NCBI RefSeq assembly: GCF_030730875.1
Contig: NZ_JAVAMA010000004.1
Location: 1 to 64,000 of the forward strand
Source of the DNA: Sphingomonas sp. DG1-23
GTDB lineage: Bacteria > Pseudomonadota > Alphaproteobacteria > Sphingomonadales > Sphingomonadaceae
Direction: 5' to 3'
Length of the DNA: 64,000 nucleotides
The notes beneath the pieces were generated by a model. The model made no database searches, had not been told where the DNA came from, and saw only the letters and a list, made by a program, of their open reading frames with translations. Positions 1 to 7,668 of the stretch are shown one piece after another. The position numbers were made by a program, and so were the translations under genes. Every line of letters starts with the position of its first letter. The stretch's first letter is position 1.

Positions 1-149
1 CGCCAGCCCCGCGCGCGTCTCCGCCGCCGCGCGCTTCGTCCCCGGCGCCGGCGCCGCGCGCGTCTCCGCCGCCACGGGCTTCGTCCCCGCGTTCCTCCGA
101 CGGTGGCGTGCGCGAACGGCGGGTGCCGGATCCGGATAAGAGGTTCTAG
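1..149 (+). CDS. C-terminal tail of a Pro/Ser/Arg-rich protein (5' end outside window)
   Basis: The third frame is open from the window edge to a TAG at 147-149. It encodes two near-copies of a Pro-Ala-Pro-Arg-Ala-Ser-Pro-Pro-Pro-Arg unit (about 42 bases each) followed by a charged end, RRVPDPDKRF. Such basic, disordered tails occur on RNA helicases and pseudouridine synthases, but nothing here identifies the enzyme. The other two frames look less protein-like. The gene converges on the minus-strand gene at 304. The choice of frame is an inference from composition. Confidence 0.5.
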   Translation, partial: PAPRASPPPRASSPAPAPRASPPPRASSPRSSDGGVRERRVPDPDKRF

Positions 150-153
150 CTGG

Positions 154-298
154 TTCTCCTCCCTGAAAGGGAGGGGGAGGGGTGGGTGACGGCGGGCAGG
201 GCTCGATGCCCTGTCCGACATGCTGATGCCGGGCAACGGTCTCCTGGCGCGCAGACGCGCGCACCCACCGGTCCTTCCCTTTCAGGGAGGGGAGCGAG
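154..298. repeat. Intergenic palindromic element (CCTCCCT...AGGGAGG family)
   Basis: The left arm near 155-177 and right arm near 272-298 are reverse complements built on TCCCT and AGGGAGGGG. The middle holds a smaller hairpin around GGGCAGGGCTCGATGCCC. It closely resembles the element at 5628-5770, including the GCTCGATGCC core. It fills the whole gap between two convergent genes and may act as a bidirectional terminator. Confidence 0.7.
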
Positions 299-303
299 AA
301 AGG

Positions 304-762
304 CTAGGCCGGCTTGAAGGGGAGCAGGGTCTCGTATTGCGCGAGCGCCGGGGCCGCGGGGATGATCGCGCGGTGGCGGAGCAGGAAAGTGTGGCGGACG
401 ATCTCGGCCTGCTGCTCGAGCCCGTATTTCTCGAAAGCCTGGCCCGGCTTGAGCGCATAATCGTAGCGGCAGAAGGGGTGGCGCTTCAGCGGCAGGAAGA
501 TGCCCTTCTGATGCTGCCAGATATGGGTCATCTCATGGACGAACAGTCCCTGCACGCCGAGCGGCGACTGGCTGAAATCCTCGTGATAAATGCCGCTCTT
601 CGGGTGGAAGTGGATCGTCCCGCGCGGCGCCATGGTGGTGTTCGACGGCTGGAAGAAGATCCATTTGCTGTTCGCCACCCTGGCCAGCGAATAGTCGACC
701 GCGTCGCCGAACACCGAGGCGCACATGCGGGTTTCGCCTTCGGTGAGGGGGCGGCTGGTCAT
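304..762 (-). CDS. HExxH zinc-metalloprotease-like protein ('vgr-related' type)
   Basis: A 152-residue soluble protein with no signal peptide. The motif HEMTH at residues 76-80, followed by WQHQKG, is a classical HExxH zinc-binding helix and is the only strong functional signal. Small proteins of this type in sphingomonads are, as far as I recall, often labelled 'vgr related', but there is no VgrG domain here and no type VI secretion gene nearby. Met13 is an alternative start. Peptidase activity and substrate are inferences only. Confidence 0.75.
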   Translation of the reverse strand: MTSRPLTEGETRMCASVFGDAVDYSLARVANSKWIFFQPSNTTMAPRGTIHFHPKSGIYHEDFSQSPLGVQGLFVHEMTHIWQHQKGIFLPLKRHPFCRYDYALKPGQAFEKYGLEQQAEIVRHTFLLRHRAIIPAAPALAQYETLLPFKPA

Positions 763-864
763 GGACGCAGCATGGACATCCGGCCGTTGCTTGTCACGGG
801 TGTTTGCGGAGCAGCCGGCGCCGCGGCGGAAGCGCCGGCTGGCCGCGCGTCCCGGGACCCGCTT

Positions 865-1800
865 TCACAGATTGCTGCGGGACTCATAGACCATTTCCTC
901 CCGGCTCCGCCGGATCAGATGTTCATAGGCACGCGGGGGGAGGATCTCTGCCAGCTTGTCGGCATCGTGCGAGCCCAGCCACGGCTTGAGCGCCGCGCGC
1001 TTCTCGTCATATTCGTCGCCGCGCCAATCGGCGGATCCGTCGATATAGACCGCGACGACCGGGCAGCTGATCTGGACCCGATGCGAGCTCGTAGTGAAGA
1101 GCACCCCCTCGCTGTTGCGGCGATGCGTCCGTCGCGTGCTGCCGTCCTCATAGTGCAGAACCATCGCGGTCGGAAGCGGCGCGCTCAGCTTGTCGAGGAT
1201 GCCGAGGAAGTGGAGCTGGTTATTATGGTGGTGGCATATGCCGTGCACGGTGAGGGGCGGCTGATCGACGAAGCTTTCGCCATTGCCCCCCTGCCATGCG
1301 AGCGTGAACTCGATGCATTTCGAAGGCGAGGTCTCGTAATAGAATTCGGGGCGGATGTTCAGCAGGGAGGCCGTGACCTGCCGGTCGCTCCCGCCTTTCG
1401 AGGTCAGGCGGAATATCCACCAGCAGCCGCCCATGTCGCTGGTGATGTTCTTGCGCGTGCTCGGCCTGTCGGGCCGCCAGTGCTGGAGGTCGCGGAGCGA
1501 CCTTGGCAGCGTGAGATTTTCCTCGACCGGCTCGCCGAGCGCGAATGCGCGAATCTGCTCCCATAATGGCCCCGCCGGAAGCTGCAGCCTGCCCGAGTCG
1601 CAGAGCAGCATCTGGCGAACCGTGTTCGCATAGGGCTCGACGCCTTCGCGAAGCGTCTGCTGGGTCGCGTTGAACTGGGTGAAGGGTCTCCCAAGCTCCC
1701 GCGCCTTGTCCTTTTCGAATTCCTGGAGTGCAATCCCTTGCTGCCCGGCGATCAGCATCAGCGCCTTCAATAGAATGGCCCGCTGAATCTCTTCATCCAT
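865..1800 (-). CDS. Hypothetical protein, 311 aa
   Basis: A cytoplasmic-looking protein without signal peptide or membrane segments. The N-terminal about 110 residues look helical. The C-terminal part is rich in aromatic and His residues (WWIF near 126 and HGICHHHNN near 187), suggesting a beta-rich domain. I recognise no family. Upstream lies an AT-rich gap shared with the divergent small peptide gene at 2143. Codon use and GC match the neighbours, so it is probably a real gene. Confidence 0.7.
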   Translation of the reverse strand: MDEEIQRAILLKALMLIAGQQGIALQEFEKDKARELGRPFTQFNATQQTLREGVEPYANTVRQMLLCDSGRLQLPAGPLWEQIRAFALGEPVEENLTLPRSLRDLQHWRPDRPSTRKNITSDMGGCWWIFRLTSKGGSDRQVTASLLNIRPEFYYETSPSKCIEFTLAWQGGNGESFVDQPPLTVHGICHHHNNQLHFLGILDKLSAPLPTAMVLHYEDGSTRRTHRRNSEGVLFTTSSHRVQISCPVVAVYIDGSADWRGDEYDEKRAALKPWLGSHDADKLAEILPPRAYEHLIRRSREEMVYESRSNL

Positions 1801-2142
1801 CCTTGTGCCCCCCGGCGTCGCGATCCGCGCAGGCTAGCGGCAATATCTTCATTGGCAATGGAATGTGCAGGAAAGATGCGCCGATTTGAGAAAAGTCGGC
1901 GGACTTTGGCGGGCGGTGGGCATTCGTCGGGTGATTTGCGGCGCGCCGATATAGTTCCCGCAAACTCCGTCAACGTTGACTGGAATCCACGCAACTATTC
2001 GTACCTTATGCACTAAAACATAATCTGGAGTAGGTTTTTACGTGATTTTTCAGTATGTTAAGCGCAGATTTAGCTAGACTTCAGCATACCAGCTTGATAA
2101 ATAAATCATGCTTAAACGGCATCAACCAAGAAGGAGAAGAAA
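1801..2142 (+). promoter_or_regulatory. AT-rich intergenic region with candidate promoter
   Basis: These 342 bases hold no convincing gene and are much richer in A+T than their surroundings, especially 1990-2140. A candidate promoter for the small peptide gene is TAGACT at 2075-2080 and TAAATA at 2098-2103 (17-base spacer). A strong ribosome-binding site (AAGAAGGAGAAGAAA) sits at 2128-2142. The promoter boxes are a reading by eye and only moderately consensus-like. Confidence 0.4.
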
Positions 2143-2259
2143 ATGACCTTCCCTCTCAAAGGCTTCCGCGAATGCCCGCACGCCGACTCGCCAATGGTCG
2201 GCGGCGTGGACGCCCCGCTTCCCTGCAACCCCTGCTGCAGCCCCCATTCGATGGAGTGA
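2143..2259 (+). CDS. 38-residue Cys-rich small peptide
   Basis: An ATG directly after a strong purine-rich ribosome-binding site opens a 38-codon frame ending in TGA at 2257-2259. The peptide has four Cys: Cys11, Cys28, Cys31 and Cys32. The last three lie in a C-terminal CNPCCSPHSME stretch. A Gly-Gly pair at 20-21 resembles a leader-cleavage site but could be chance. There is no membrane segment. The next gene starts 3 bases after the stop, so the two are probably one transcript. It could be a metal-binding microprotein, a modified-peptide precursor or a leader peptide; none is proven. Confidence 0.5.
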   Translation: MTFPLKGFRECPHADSPMVGGVDAPLPCNPCCSPHSME

Positions 2260-2262
2260 GCC

Positions 2263-2691
2263 ATGTATCGACCCCTTGTTCACGCCGCGACGCCGATCTT
2301 CCATCACGTCGTGGCTTTGGGTTTCGTGAAAGGTATGGAGTCTCTGAGCCATGCCTTCTTCCTGAGGTTCGGCGCCGACATCCGGACGTGGCCGGTCATC
2401 GTGCTCGGCGCTCTCGCCATTCTCCTCTATCTCGCGGGCCTCGCCACCGCCCGAACGGTGGATCGGCGCTGGATCCGCAAGACCGTGCCTCCGGCGGACG
2501 ATGCTCCTCCGCGCACGATGCCCGTCGCCCCGCTCGCTGCGCCCGCGCCCGCGACGGGCGAGACGCTCCCCGCGGCGGCGCCCGATCCGACGAAAGCGCG
2601 GCGCTACTTTAAATACGCGCTCGTGGCGTGCGTGGTGGTCGCGGTGGTTGCCGCAGATCGCTTCGGGGTCGTCTCGAACCTGCGTCGCTGA
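2263..2691 (+). CDS. Two-helix membrane protein, 142 aa
   Basis: The protein has a hydrophobic segment near residues 43-62 (WPVIVLGALAILLYLAGLA) and a second near 118-132. They are separated by a Pro/Ala-rich linker of about 45 residues (74-110). The N-terminus is amphipathic. No family is recognised. The start lies 3 bases after the stop of the 38-codon peptide gene, pointing to translational coupling. Both look driven by the AT-rich region upstream. Function unknown. Confidence 0.6.
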   Translation: MYRPLVHAATPIFHHVVALGFVKGMESLSHAFFLRFGADIRTWPVIVLGALAILLYLAGLATARTVDRRWIRKTVPPADDAPPRTMPVAPLAAPAPATGETLPAAAPDPTKARRYFKYALVACVVVAVVAADRFGVVSNLRR

Positions 2692-2828
2692 CGATGTCCG
2701 AAGACAGATAGCGCGCCCCGACGCCAATTCCGTCGGCCCTTCCGGTGCCGCGCCCTGTCAGCGGGCCGCGGGAAGGACCGCTGGAGATTCCGGACCGCGG
2801 TGCCCCGGCGGCCGGGGGCGCGCAGCCT

Positions 2829-3530
2829 TCAGGCCGCGCGGAGCCAGTGCTCGGCCTTGTCGAGCGCGGCGGGATCGTCGACGTCGATCCAGGCAAGGTC
2901 GCTGCAGTCGATCGTCAGCGCGGTGCCCGCAGCGGCGAGAACGCGCATGCCTTCGGTGAGCGAGGGCGCCTCGAGGCTGTTCAAGGCCGCGAACAGGCCG
3001 GGGCCGATCGCGAAGACGCCGGTGTCGAAACAGTCGTAGTCGGGGAGATGCTTGCCGATCGCGACGATCGCTTCGCCCTGGGTAGCGACGCAGGTGACGT
3101 CGTCGAGGTCGACCAGGTCGCTGGTGATGTTGCGGTCGATCGCGAGGCGTGCGCCGGCGCCGGCGCCGGCCAGAGCGACGCGGGCGTAGAGCGCGGGATC
3201 GACGAGATGGTCGCACATCGCGAGCACCGCCGGCTCGCCGGCGAGCGCCTCCTCGGCCGCGAGGACCGAGACGCCGTTGGGCTGGCGATAATCCGCCGTG
3301 CGGACGGTCTCGACCGCGAGCGGCCAACTTCCCGCGGCGAGATAGGCCTCGATCGCCTCGGCCTGATAGCCGAGCACCACCACCACCCGCGCCAGCCCCG
3401 CCGCGGCGAAGCCATGAATCGCGTGCGCGATCAGCGGCTTGCCGCCGACCGGGCACAAAGGCTTGGACGCCGCCGCGGAACGAAGGCGGCTGCCTTCGCC
3501 CGCGGCGAGCAGGATCGCAGTGGTGATCAC
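2829..3530 (-). CDS. Sugar-phosphate-type nucleotidyltransferase, likely inositol-1-phosphate cytidylyltransferase
   Basis: A 233-residue GT-A fold NTP transferase. The N-terminal nucleotide loop ILLAAGEGSRL is at residues 5-15, and SKPLCPVGGKPLI follows at about 23-35. An acidic CDH motif near residue 106 sits where these enzymes bind the metal, and a C-terminal WIDVDDP lies near 213. It ends a minus-strand operon only 4 bases after inositol-3-phosphate synthase and next to a CDP-alcohol transferase. By context the substrate is probably inositol 1-phosphate plus CTP, giving CDP-inositol, as in IPCT enzymes. The fold is clear; the substrate is inferred from neighbours. Confidence 0.8.
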   Translation of the reverse strand: MITTAILLAAGEGSRLRSAAASKPLCPVGGKPLIAHAIHGFAAAGLARVVVVLGYQAEAIEAYLAAGSWPLAVETVRTADYRQPNGVSVLAAEEALAGEPAVLAMCDHLVDPALYARVALAGAGAGARLAIDRNITSDLVDLDDVTCVATQGEAIVAIGKHLPDYDCFDTGVFAIGPGLFAALNSLEAPSLTEGMRVLAAAGTALTIDCSDLAWIDVDDPAALDKAEHWLRAA

Positions 3531-3534
3531 CGGG

Positions 3535-4626
3535 TCAGGCAGCGGCGATGAACTGCTCGACCGCGGTCTGGGCGAGGTCGTCGGTCATCTGCGTGCGCGG
3601 ATGCTTGCAGAAATAGGCCGAGGCGGCGTCGATCGGGCCGCCGAGGCCGCGATCCTTGGCGAGCTTGGCGCAGCGGATCATGTCGATCGCGACGCCGGCG
3701 CTGTTGGGCGAATCCTCGACCGACAGGCGCAGCTCGAGATTCATCGGCACGCCGCCGAACATCGAGCCTTCCATGCGCAGGAAGCACACCTTGTTGTCGT
3801 TCTGCCACGGCACGTAATCCGACGGGCCGATATGGACGTTCTCGTCCTCGAGCCGCTCGGCGGCGACCGACTGGACCGCCTCGGTCTTCGAGATCTTCTT
3901 CGAGGCGAGGCGGCGATGGTTCGACATGTTGAGGAAGTCGGTGTTGCCGCCGGTGTTGAGCTGATAGGTGCGATCGAGCTTGACGCCGCGCTTGGCGAAC
4001 AGATCGGTCAGCACGCGGTGGACGATCGTCGCGCCGAGCTGGGCCTTGATGTCGTCGCCGATGATCGGCACGCCCGCCGCAGTGAAGCGATCGGCCCATT
4101 CGGGGTTGCTGGCGATGAAGACGGGAATGTTGTTGACGAAGGCGACGCCGGCCTCGAGCGCGCACTCGGCGTAGAATTCGCTGGCTTCCTGGCTGCCGAC
4201 GGGAAGGTAGTTCATCAGCACGTCGGTCTTGGTCTCGCGCAGGACGCGGACGACGTCTTCCTTGGTGGCTTCGCGATCATTGGCGACGACGAAGGTGCGG
4301 TCGTCGTTATAGTCCGACATGTGCTCGGCGACGCCGTCCATGACGCGGCCCATCTGGACCTTGGTGCCGGTCGGCTCGACCGTCGCGCAGAACACCGCGG
4401 TGCAATTGGGCTTGGCGAAGATCGCCTCGGCGACGTCCTTGCCGACCTTGCGCGCATCGACGTCCCATGCCGCGACGACATGGATGTCGCTGGGGCGATA
4501 GCCGCCCAGGTCCCAGTGCATCAGGCCGACCGTGTCGTTGGCGCCGTCGCGATAATGCGACAGGCCCTGGACGAGCGAGCTGGCGCAGTTGCCGATGCCG
4601 ACGATCGCGATGTTGATGCTCTTCAT
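3535..4626 (-). CDS. ino1: Inositol-3-phosphate synthase
   Basis: A 363-residue NAD-dependent synthase converting glucose 6-phosphate to 1D-myo-inositol 3-phosphate. The Rossmann loop IAIVGIGNCASS is at residues 6-17. LPVGSQEA follows in the middle and NTGGNTDFLNM near 235. The C-terminal DSPNSAGVAIDMIRCAKLA is typical of the actinobacterial/archaeal-type enzyme. The length is normal for that type. The ATG has GAGGA about 10 bases upstream. It is the middle gene of a tight operon, 6 bases after the CDP-alcohol transferase and 4 before the nucleotidyltransferase, so it supplies the inositol headgroup for that pathway. Confidence 0.95.
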   Translation of the reverse strand: MKSINIAIVGIGNCASSLVQGLSHYRDGANDTVGLMHWDLGGYRPSDIHVVAAWDVDARKVGKDVAEAIFAKPNCTAVFCATVEPTGTKVQMGRVMDGVAEHMSDYNDDRTFVVANDREATKEDVVRVLRETKTDVLMNYLPVGSQEASEFYAECALEAGVAFVNNIPVFIASNPEWADRFTAAGVPIIGDDIKAQLGATIVHRVLTDLFAKRGVKLDRTYQLNTGGNTDFLNMSNHRRLASKKISKTEAVQSVAAERLEDENVHIGPSDYVPWQNDNKVCFLRMEGSMFGGVPMNLELRLSVEDSPNSAGVAIDMIRCAKLAKDRGLGGPIDAASAYFCKHPRTQMTDDLAQTAVEQFIAAA

Positions 4627-4632
4627 TGCAGT

Positions 4633-5493
4633 TCAGGTCCTCTGGATATGGGATTGCGACGATTGTGATGATGCCGCCCCCGCACTGCGCAGGAGACGGA
4701 ATTCGACGATGCGGTGCCACGCCAGGCCGGCGATCAGCACCGCGGTGAGCGGGACGATCTCGAACCACCAGAACAGCCGCGGATCGGCGGCGAGGCAGGC
4801 AAGGAAGATCGCGGCGACGCGGGCATTGGCGGTGAGCAGACGCATCAGCCGCATCGGGCCGAGCGCGCGCACTGCATAGGCCCGGCCGAACGCGGCGGGA
4901 TCGGGTGCGCGAAGCATCGCCGCGTCGAGTCGGAAGGCGATCCGGTCGACGCTGCCGGCGACGAAATCGTAGAGCTGGACCAACGGGTTGCGGCTCGGCG
5001 CGGGCGGGGTGGGGGCGAGGCCCCGGACGCGGCGGTGGAAGCGCGCGCGCTCGCTTTCGTAGAGGTTCGACTGGACGGCGTGGAGCACCCCGGCGGCGAC
5101 CGCGAGCGACCAGCCTTCGGACGTGCCGATCGAGAAAGCGAGGACGAGATAGAGCAACGCGAACACGCCGTGATCGCACATGCCGTCGAGCGCGCGGCCG
5201 AGCGCGCTCGAGGTGCCGGTGGCACGGGCGACCATGCCGTCGAGCCCGTCGGCGATCAGCCAGCCGGTCGAGAAGAGCAGCCCGAGAAAGACGAAGGGCC
5301 AGGACGACCAATTGGCATAGGCCGCCGCGGCGAGCGCGCCCAGAATCAGGCCGAGCACCGAGACCGCGTTGGCCGAGATGCCGCGCGCGAGGAACCAGGG
5401 AAGCAGGCGCCGCCCTGCCGGGTGAATGATCCAGAGGTTGGTCGGATCCTCGATCCGGCGATCCCGCGACCCGTCCGGCGGAGGAATTGTCAT
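4633..5493 (-). CDS. CDP-alcohol phosphatidyltransferase family protein (inositol-linked)
   Basis: A 286-residue integral membrane enzyme. The full family signature is present near residues 82-107: DGLDG, then MVAR, a Gly 9 residues after the Arg, and the last two Asp four residues apart (DGMCD). The N-terminal PTNLWIIHPAGRRLLP and GISANAVSVLG are also typical. The family moves a phospho-alcohol from a CDP-activated donor. As first gene of an operon with inositol-3-phosphate synthase and an NTP transferase, it may make phosphatidylinositol phosphate or use CDP-inositol as donor. The family call is firm; donor and acceptor are inferred. Confidence 0.88.
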   Translation of the reverse strand: MTIPPPDGSRDRRIEDPTNLWIIHPAGRRLLPWFLARGISANAVSVLGLILGALAAAAYANWSSWPFVFLGLLFSTGWLIADGLDGMVARATGTSSALGRALDGMCDHGVFALLYLVLAFSIGTSEGWSLAVAAGVLHAVQSNLYESERARFHRRVRGLAPTPPAPSRNPLVQLYDFVAGSVDRIAFRLDAAMLRAPDPAAFGRAYAVRALGPMRLMRLLTANARVAAIFLACLAADPRLFWWFEIVPLTAVLIAGLAWHRIVEFRLLRSAGAASSQSSQSHIQRT

Positions 5494-5627
5494 CGGCTCG
5501 TCACATACAGCGCGCGCCGGGCAATCATCAAGTCATTTGCGTCGAATATGCATGTAACCGGGAACGCGTTTTGCGGCGGGGCGTTTTTGCGCGCCCCGCG
5601 GGGACTGTCACAATTCAGTGACGGTGT

Positions 5628-5770
5628 CCCCCTGCCTTTCAGGGAGGGGCCGGGGGTGGGTAGCGTCGAGCAAGGCTCGATGCCTCGCTCGACGCCAGGA
5701 TCCTGGCCAAGCGTTTTGAGTGCGCAGGCGCGCGCACCCCCCAACCCCTCCCTGCAAGCAGGGAGGGAGT
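5628..5770. repeat. Intergenic palindromic element, same type as 154-298
   Basis: The arms are CTTTCAGGGAGGGG near 5636 and its near-complement CCCTCCCTGCAAGCAGGG near 5756. The middle includes a GCTCGATGCC hairpin matching the first element of the window. The gap 5494-5775 contains nothing else apparent apart from a short CGTTTTTGCGCGC stretch near 5570. Confidence 0.7.
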
Positions 5771-5775
5771 GACTG

Positions 5776-6309
5776 TCAGTCTATTCCCTCGCCGATATCC
5801 TCATGGACCATGTCGATCTCGCGGACGCCGCGGTTGCGGCGGGCGGCGTCGACCAGCTTGCGCAATTCCTCGCGGCGGGCGCGGGCGCGATCGACGTCGC
5901 GAATCACCAAAGGCGCGTCGCGGGTGGTCTCGTCGGACGAAGTGATGCTGATCGTGCCGAGATCGGCCATCTGGTTGATGATGGTGAAATCGATACGGAC
6001 GTCCTTGATCCGATAGAGCTCGATCTCGTCGATCGACTTCATCACGATGCCCTTGTGGAGGATCAGCCGGTCGTCGGTCACTTCATAGGTGGTGGCGAGA
6101 TTGGCGAACCATTTGGCGAGCAGAAGCCCCAGCCCGGCGACCAGGGCGACCGGGAACAGCCACGCCCAACCCTCGACCGGGCGCTGGGCGAGCGCCCAGA
6201 TCGAGCCGGCGAGCCCGGCGACCAGCAGCAGGATCGTCCCCCAGCCGGCGAGCGTGCCGCGCAGCCAGCCCAAGGTGGACGAACGGAAACGGTCGATGGC
6301 TTGCGGCAT
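5776..6309 (-). CDS. Bacterial PH-domain membrane protein
   Basis: A 177-residue protein with two hydrophobic segments near residues 17-38 and 48-68, followed by a bacterial PH (bPH2, YdbT-like) domain from about 72 to 150. The domain starts YEVTDDRLILHKGI and continues IELYRIKDVRI and ISITSSDETT, the usual strand pattern. A charged C-terminal helix rich in Arg and Glu ends the protein. Function of the family is unclear; membrane anchoring of a PH-like module is all that can be claimed. It stands alone between a repeat and the RTX gene. Confidence 0.85.
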   Translation of the reverse strand: MPQAIDRFRSSTLGWLRGTLAGWGTILLLVAGLAGSIWALAQRPVEGWAWLFPVALVAGLGLLLAKWFANLATTYEVTDDRLILHKGIVMKSIDEIELYRIKDVRIDFTIINQMADLGTISITSSDETTRDAPLVIRDVDRARARREELRKLVDAARRNRGVREIDMVHEDIGEGID

Positions 6310-6474
6310 GTGACGGGCCTCCCTTGGCGAGGGAGGATAGCGGAACCAAGGGGACGGGGAAGTCCCAAAAATTGCCGCCGCGACGCCGAAGAAAGCGGGT
6401 GGCGCCGAGCGCTTTCCGGGACCGGGATCGGACCCGGAAAGCGTCCCATGCGCAGCCGGCAGGGCCGCCCGAGC

Positions 6475-7287
6475 CTACCAGAGGATATCGCTCGCCGCGA
6501 ACTGGTTGACTCCGATCAACCGGATCTCGAGATCGGCGCCGGCGACTCCGTCGGTGTCGACGTAGAGATAGGTTTCGACGCTGGTGGGTCCGTAGCCGGT
6601 GACGTAGCCGACTTCCCCCGGACCGACCGCGCCGGCCGAGGCCAACGCGCCGACAAAGGCAAGCGGATCAAGGTCGAACGCGGTGAGATCGAGCGTGTCG
6701 GTTCCCCGCACGAAATCGAAGACCCAGTCACCGGTGTCCGCCGCGCTGGTATAGACGAAGCGATCGGCGCCGGCGCCGCCAAAGATCCAGTCGGCACCGG
6801 TGCCGCCCACCAGCACGTCGTCGCCATTTTGCCCGTACATGCGGTCATTGCCCGAGCCGCCATAGAGGAAATCGTTCCCCAATTCGGCCGAGGCGTCGTT
6901 GCTGACATTGCCGTAAAGATAATCCGCACCCGACCCGCCGTAGAGAATGTCGTTGCCGACGCCGCCGGACAGCGTGTCGTTCCCCGCCTGGCCGTACAGT
7001 TGATCGTCGCCGGCGACGCCCGCCGCGGGATTGCCCGAATAGGGATCCTTTTCGCCATAGATGCTGTCATTGCCGCCATGGCCATAAACAGCGTCCGATC
7101 CGCCCTGCGCGTTGATCACGTCGGCCTTGTTCGAGCCGTCGACCGTGTCGTTGTTGCCGGTGAAGTAATTATTGTACATCTGCGTGGGGCTGGCATTGGC
7201 GGCGCGCAGATCGTCGAAGTCCATCGGATCCGCGTCCGTAGAAATCGGAGGCGAAACATAAGTGAAGCTGGTGTTATAGGCCCTCAT
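6475..7287 (-). CDS. RTX-type calcium-binding repeat protein, probably secreted
   Basis: A 270-residue acidic protein. From about residue 55 to 190 it is made of glycine-rich nonapeptides of the GGxGxDxLY type (for example GGSGADYLYG, GGSGNDRMYG and GGTGADWIFGG). These form calcium-bound beta-rolls. Such proteins usually leave through a type I secretion channel that reads the C-terminus, here ending in hydrophobic NQFAASDILW. No enzymatic domain and no transporter genes are nearby. There is no N-terminal signal peptide, as expected for type I export. Role could be surface coat or matrix. Confidence 0.85.
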   Translation of the reverse strand: MRAYNTSFTYVSPPISTDADPMDFDDLRAANASPTQMYNNYFTGNNDTVDGSNKADVINAQGGSDAVYGHGGNDSIYGEKDPYSGNPAAGVAGDDQLYGQAGNDTLSGGVGNDILYGGSGADYLYGNVSNDASAELGNDFLYGGSGNDRMYGQNGDDVLVGGTGADWIFGGAGADRFVYTSAADTGDWVFDFVRGTDTLDLTAFDLDPLAFVGALASAGAVGPGEVGYVTGYGPTSVETYLYVDTDGVAGADLEIRLIGVNQFAASDILW

Positions 7288-7617
7288 TGCAAATCGCTCC
7301 CAACGATTGGTGCCGGCCCGCGCCCGGCGAGCGGCTCCGATGCTATGTTTCAGCTGTTAAGCGTGGTTATCAATGCGTGGTTGGCGACCGATTAACAGAG
7401 CAACCATAGTATGAACCGGGTTACAGTATGATGTCTGCGTTCCGGAACCGAAGTCCGGACGGATCATCGTCGCCCCGGCGAGGCGAATTCCGCCGGGGCA
7501 GGCGATCGGGAACATCGCGAAGGCCAATTGATCCCGTGGGGGCTCCCCGCTCATCGCGCTTGTCGCGGTGGCGGATCGCCGGCGCAGAACCTTTGGAGCG
7601 GGTGTGCCGCAGCTGAC
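7288..7617. other. Intergenic region between divergent RTX and FG-GAP genes
   Basis: No convincing gene. The half nearest the RTX gene is AT-rich; on the minus strand a weak promoter-like pair TTGATA and AAACAT (17-base spacer) lies about 40-70 bases from that gene. A strong hairpin, GCCCCGGCG at 7473-7481 with CGCCGGGGC at 7492-7500, sits in the middle. Confidence 0.35.
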
Positions 7618-7652
7618 TTGCCCTCTCCGAGGTAGTCGCTAGAATGCATTCT
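7618..7652 (+). promoter_or_regulatory. Candidate promoter with a perfect 12-base palindrome over the -10
   Basis: TTGCCC at 7618-7623 and TAGAAT at 7640-7645 form a plausible promoter (16-base spacer) for the lipoprotein gene at 7669. The perfect palindrome AGAATGCATTCT (7641-7652) overlaps the -10, the usual place for a repressor operator. The binding protein is unknown. Confidence 0.5.
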
Positions 7653-7668
7653 AAATAAAGGGGAAAAT

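Noticed and set aside
304..762. Type VI secretion VgrG
   Set aside because: Only an HExxH motif is present; no VgrG spike domains or neighbouring tss genes.
2055..2612. 185-codon plus-strand frame starting upstream of the small peptide
   Set aside because: It has no ribosome-binding site, is Arg-rich out of frame with two better-supported genes and lacks any domain.
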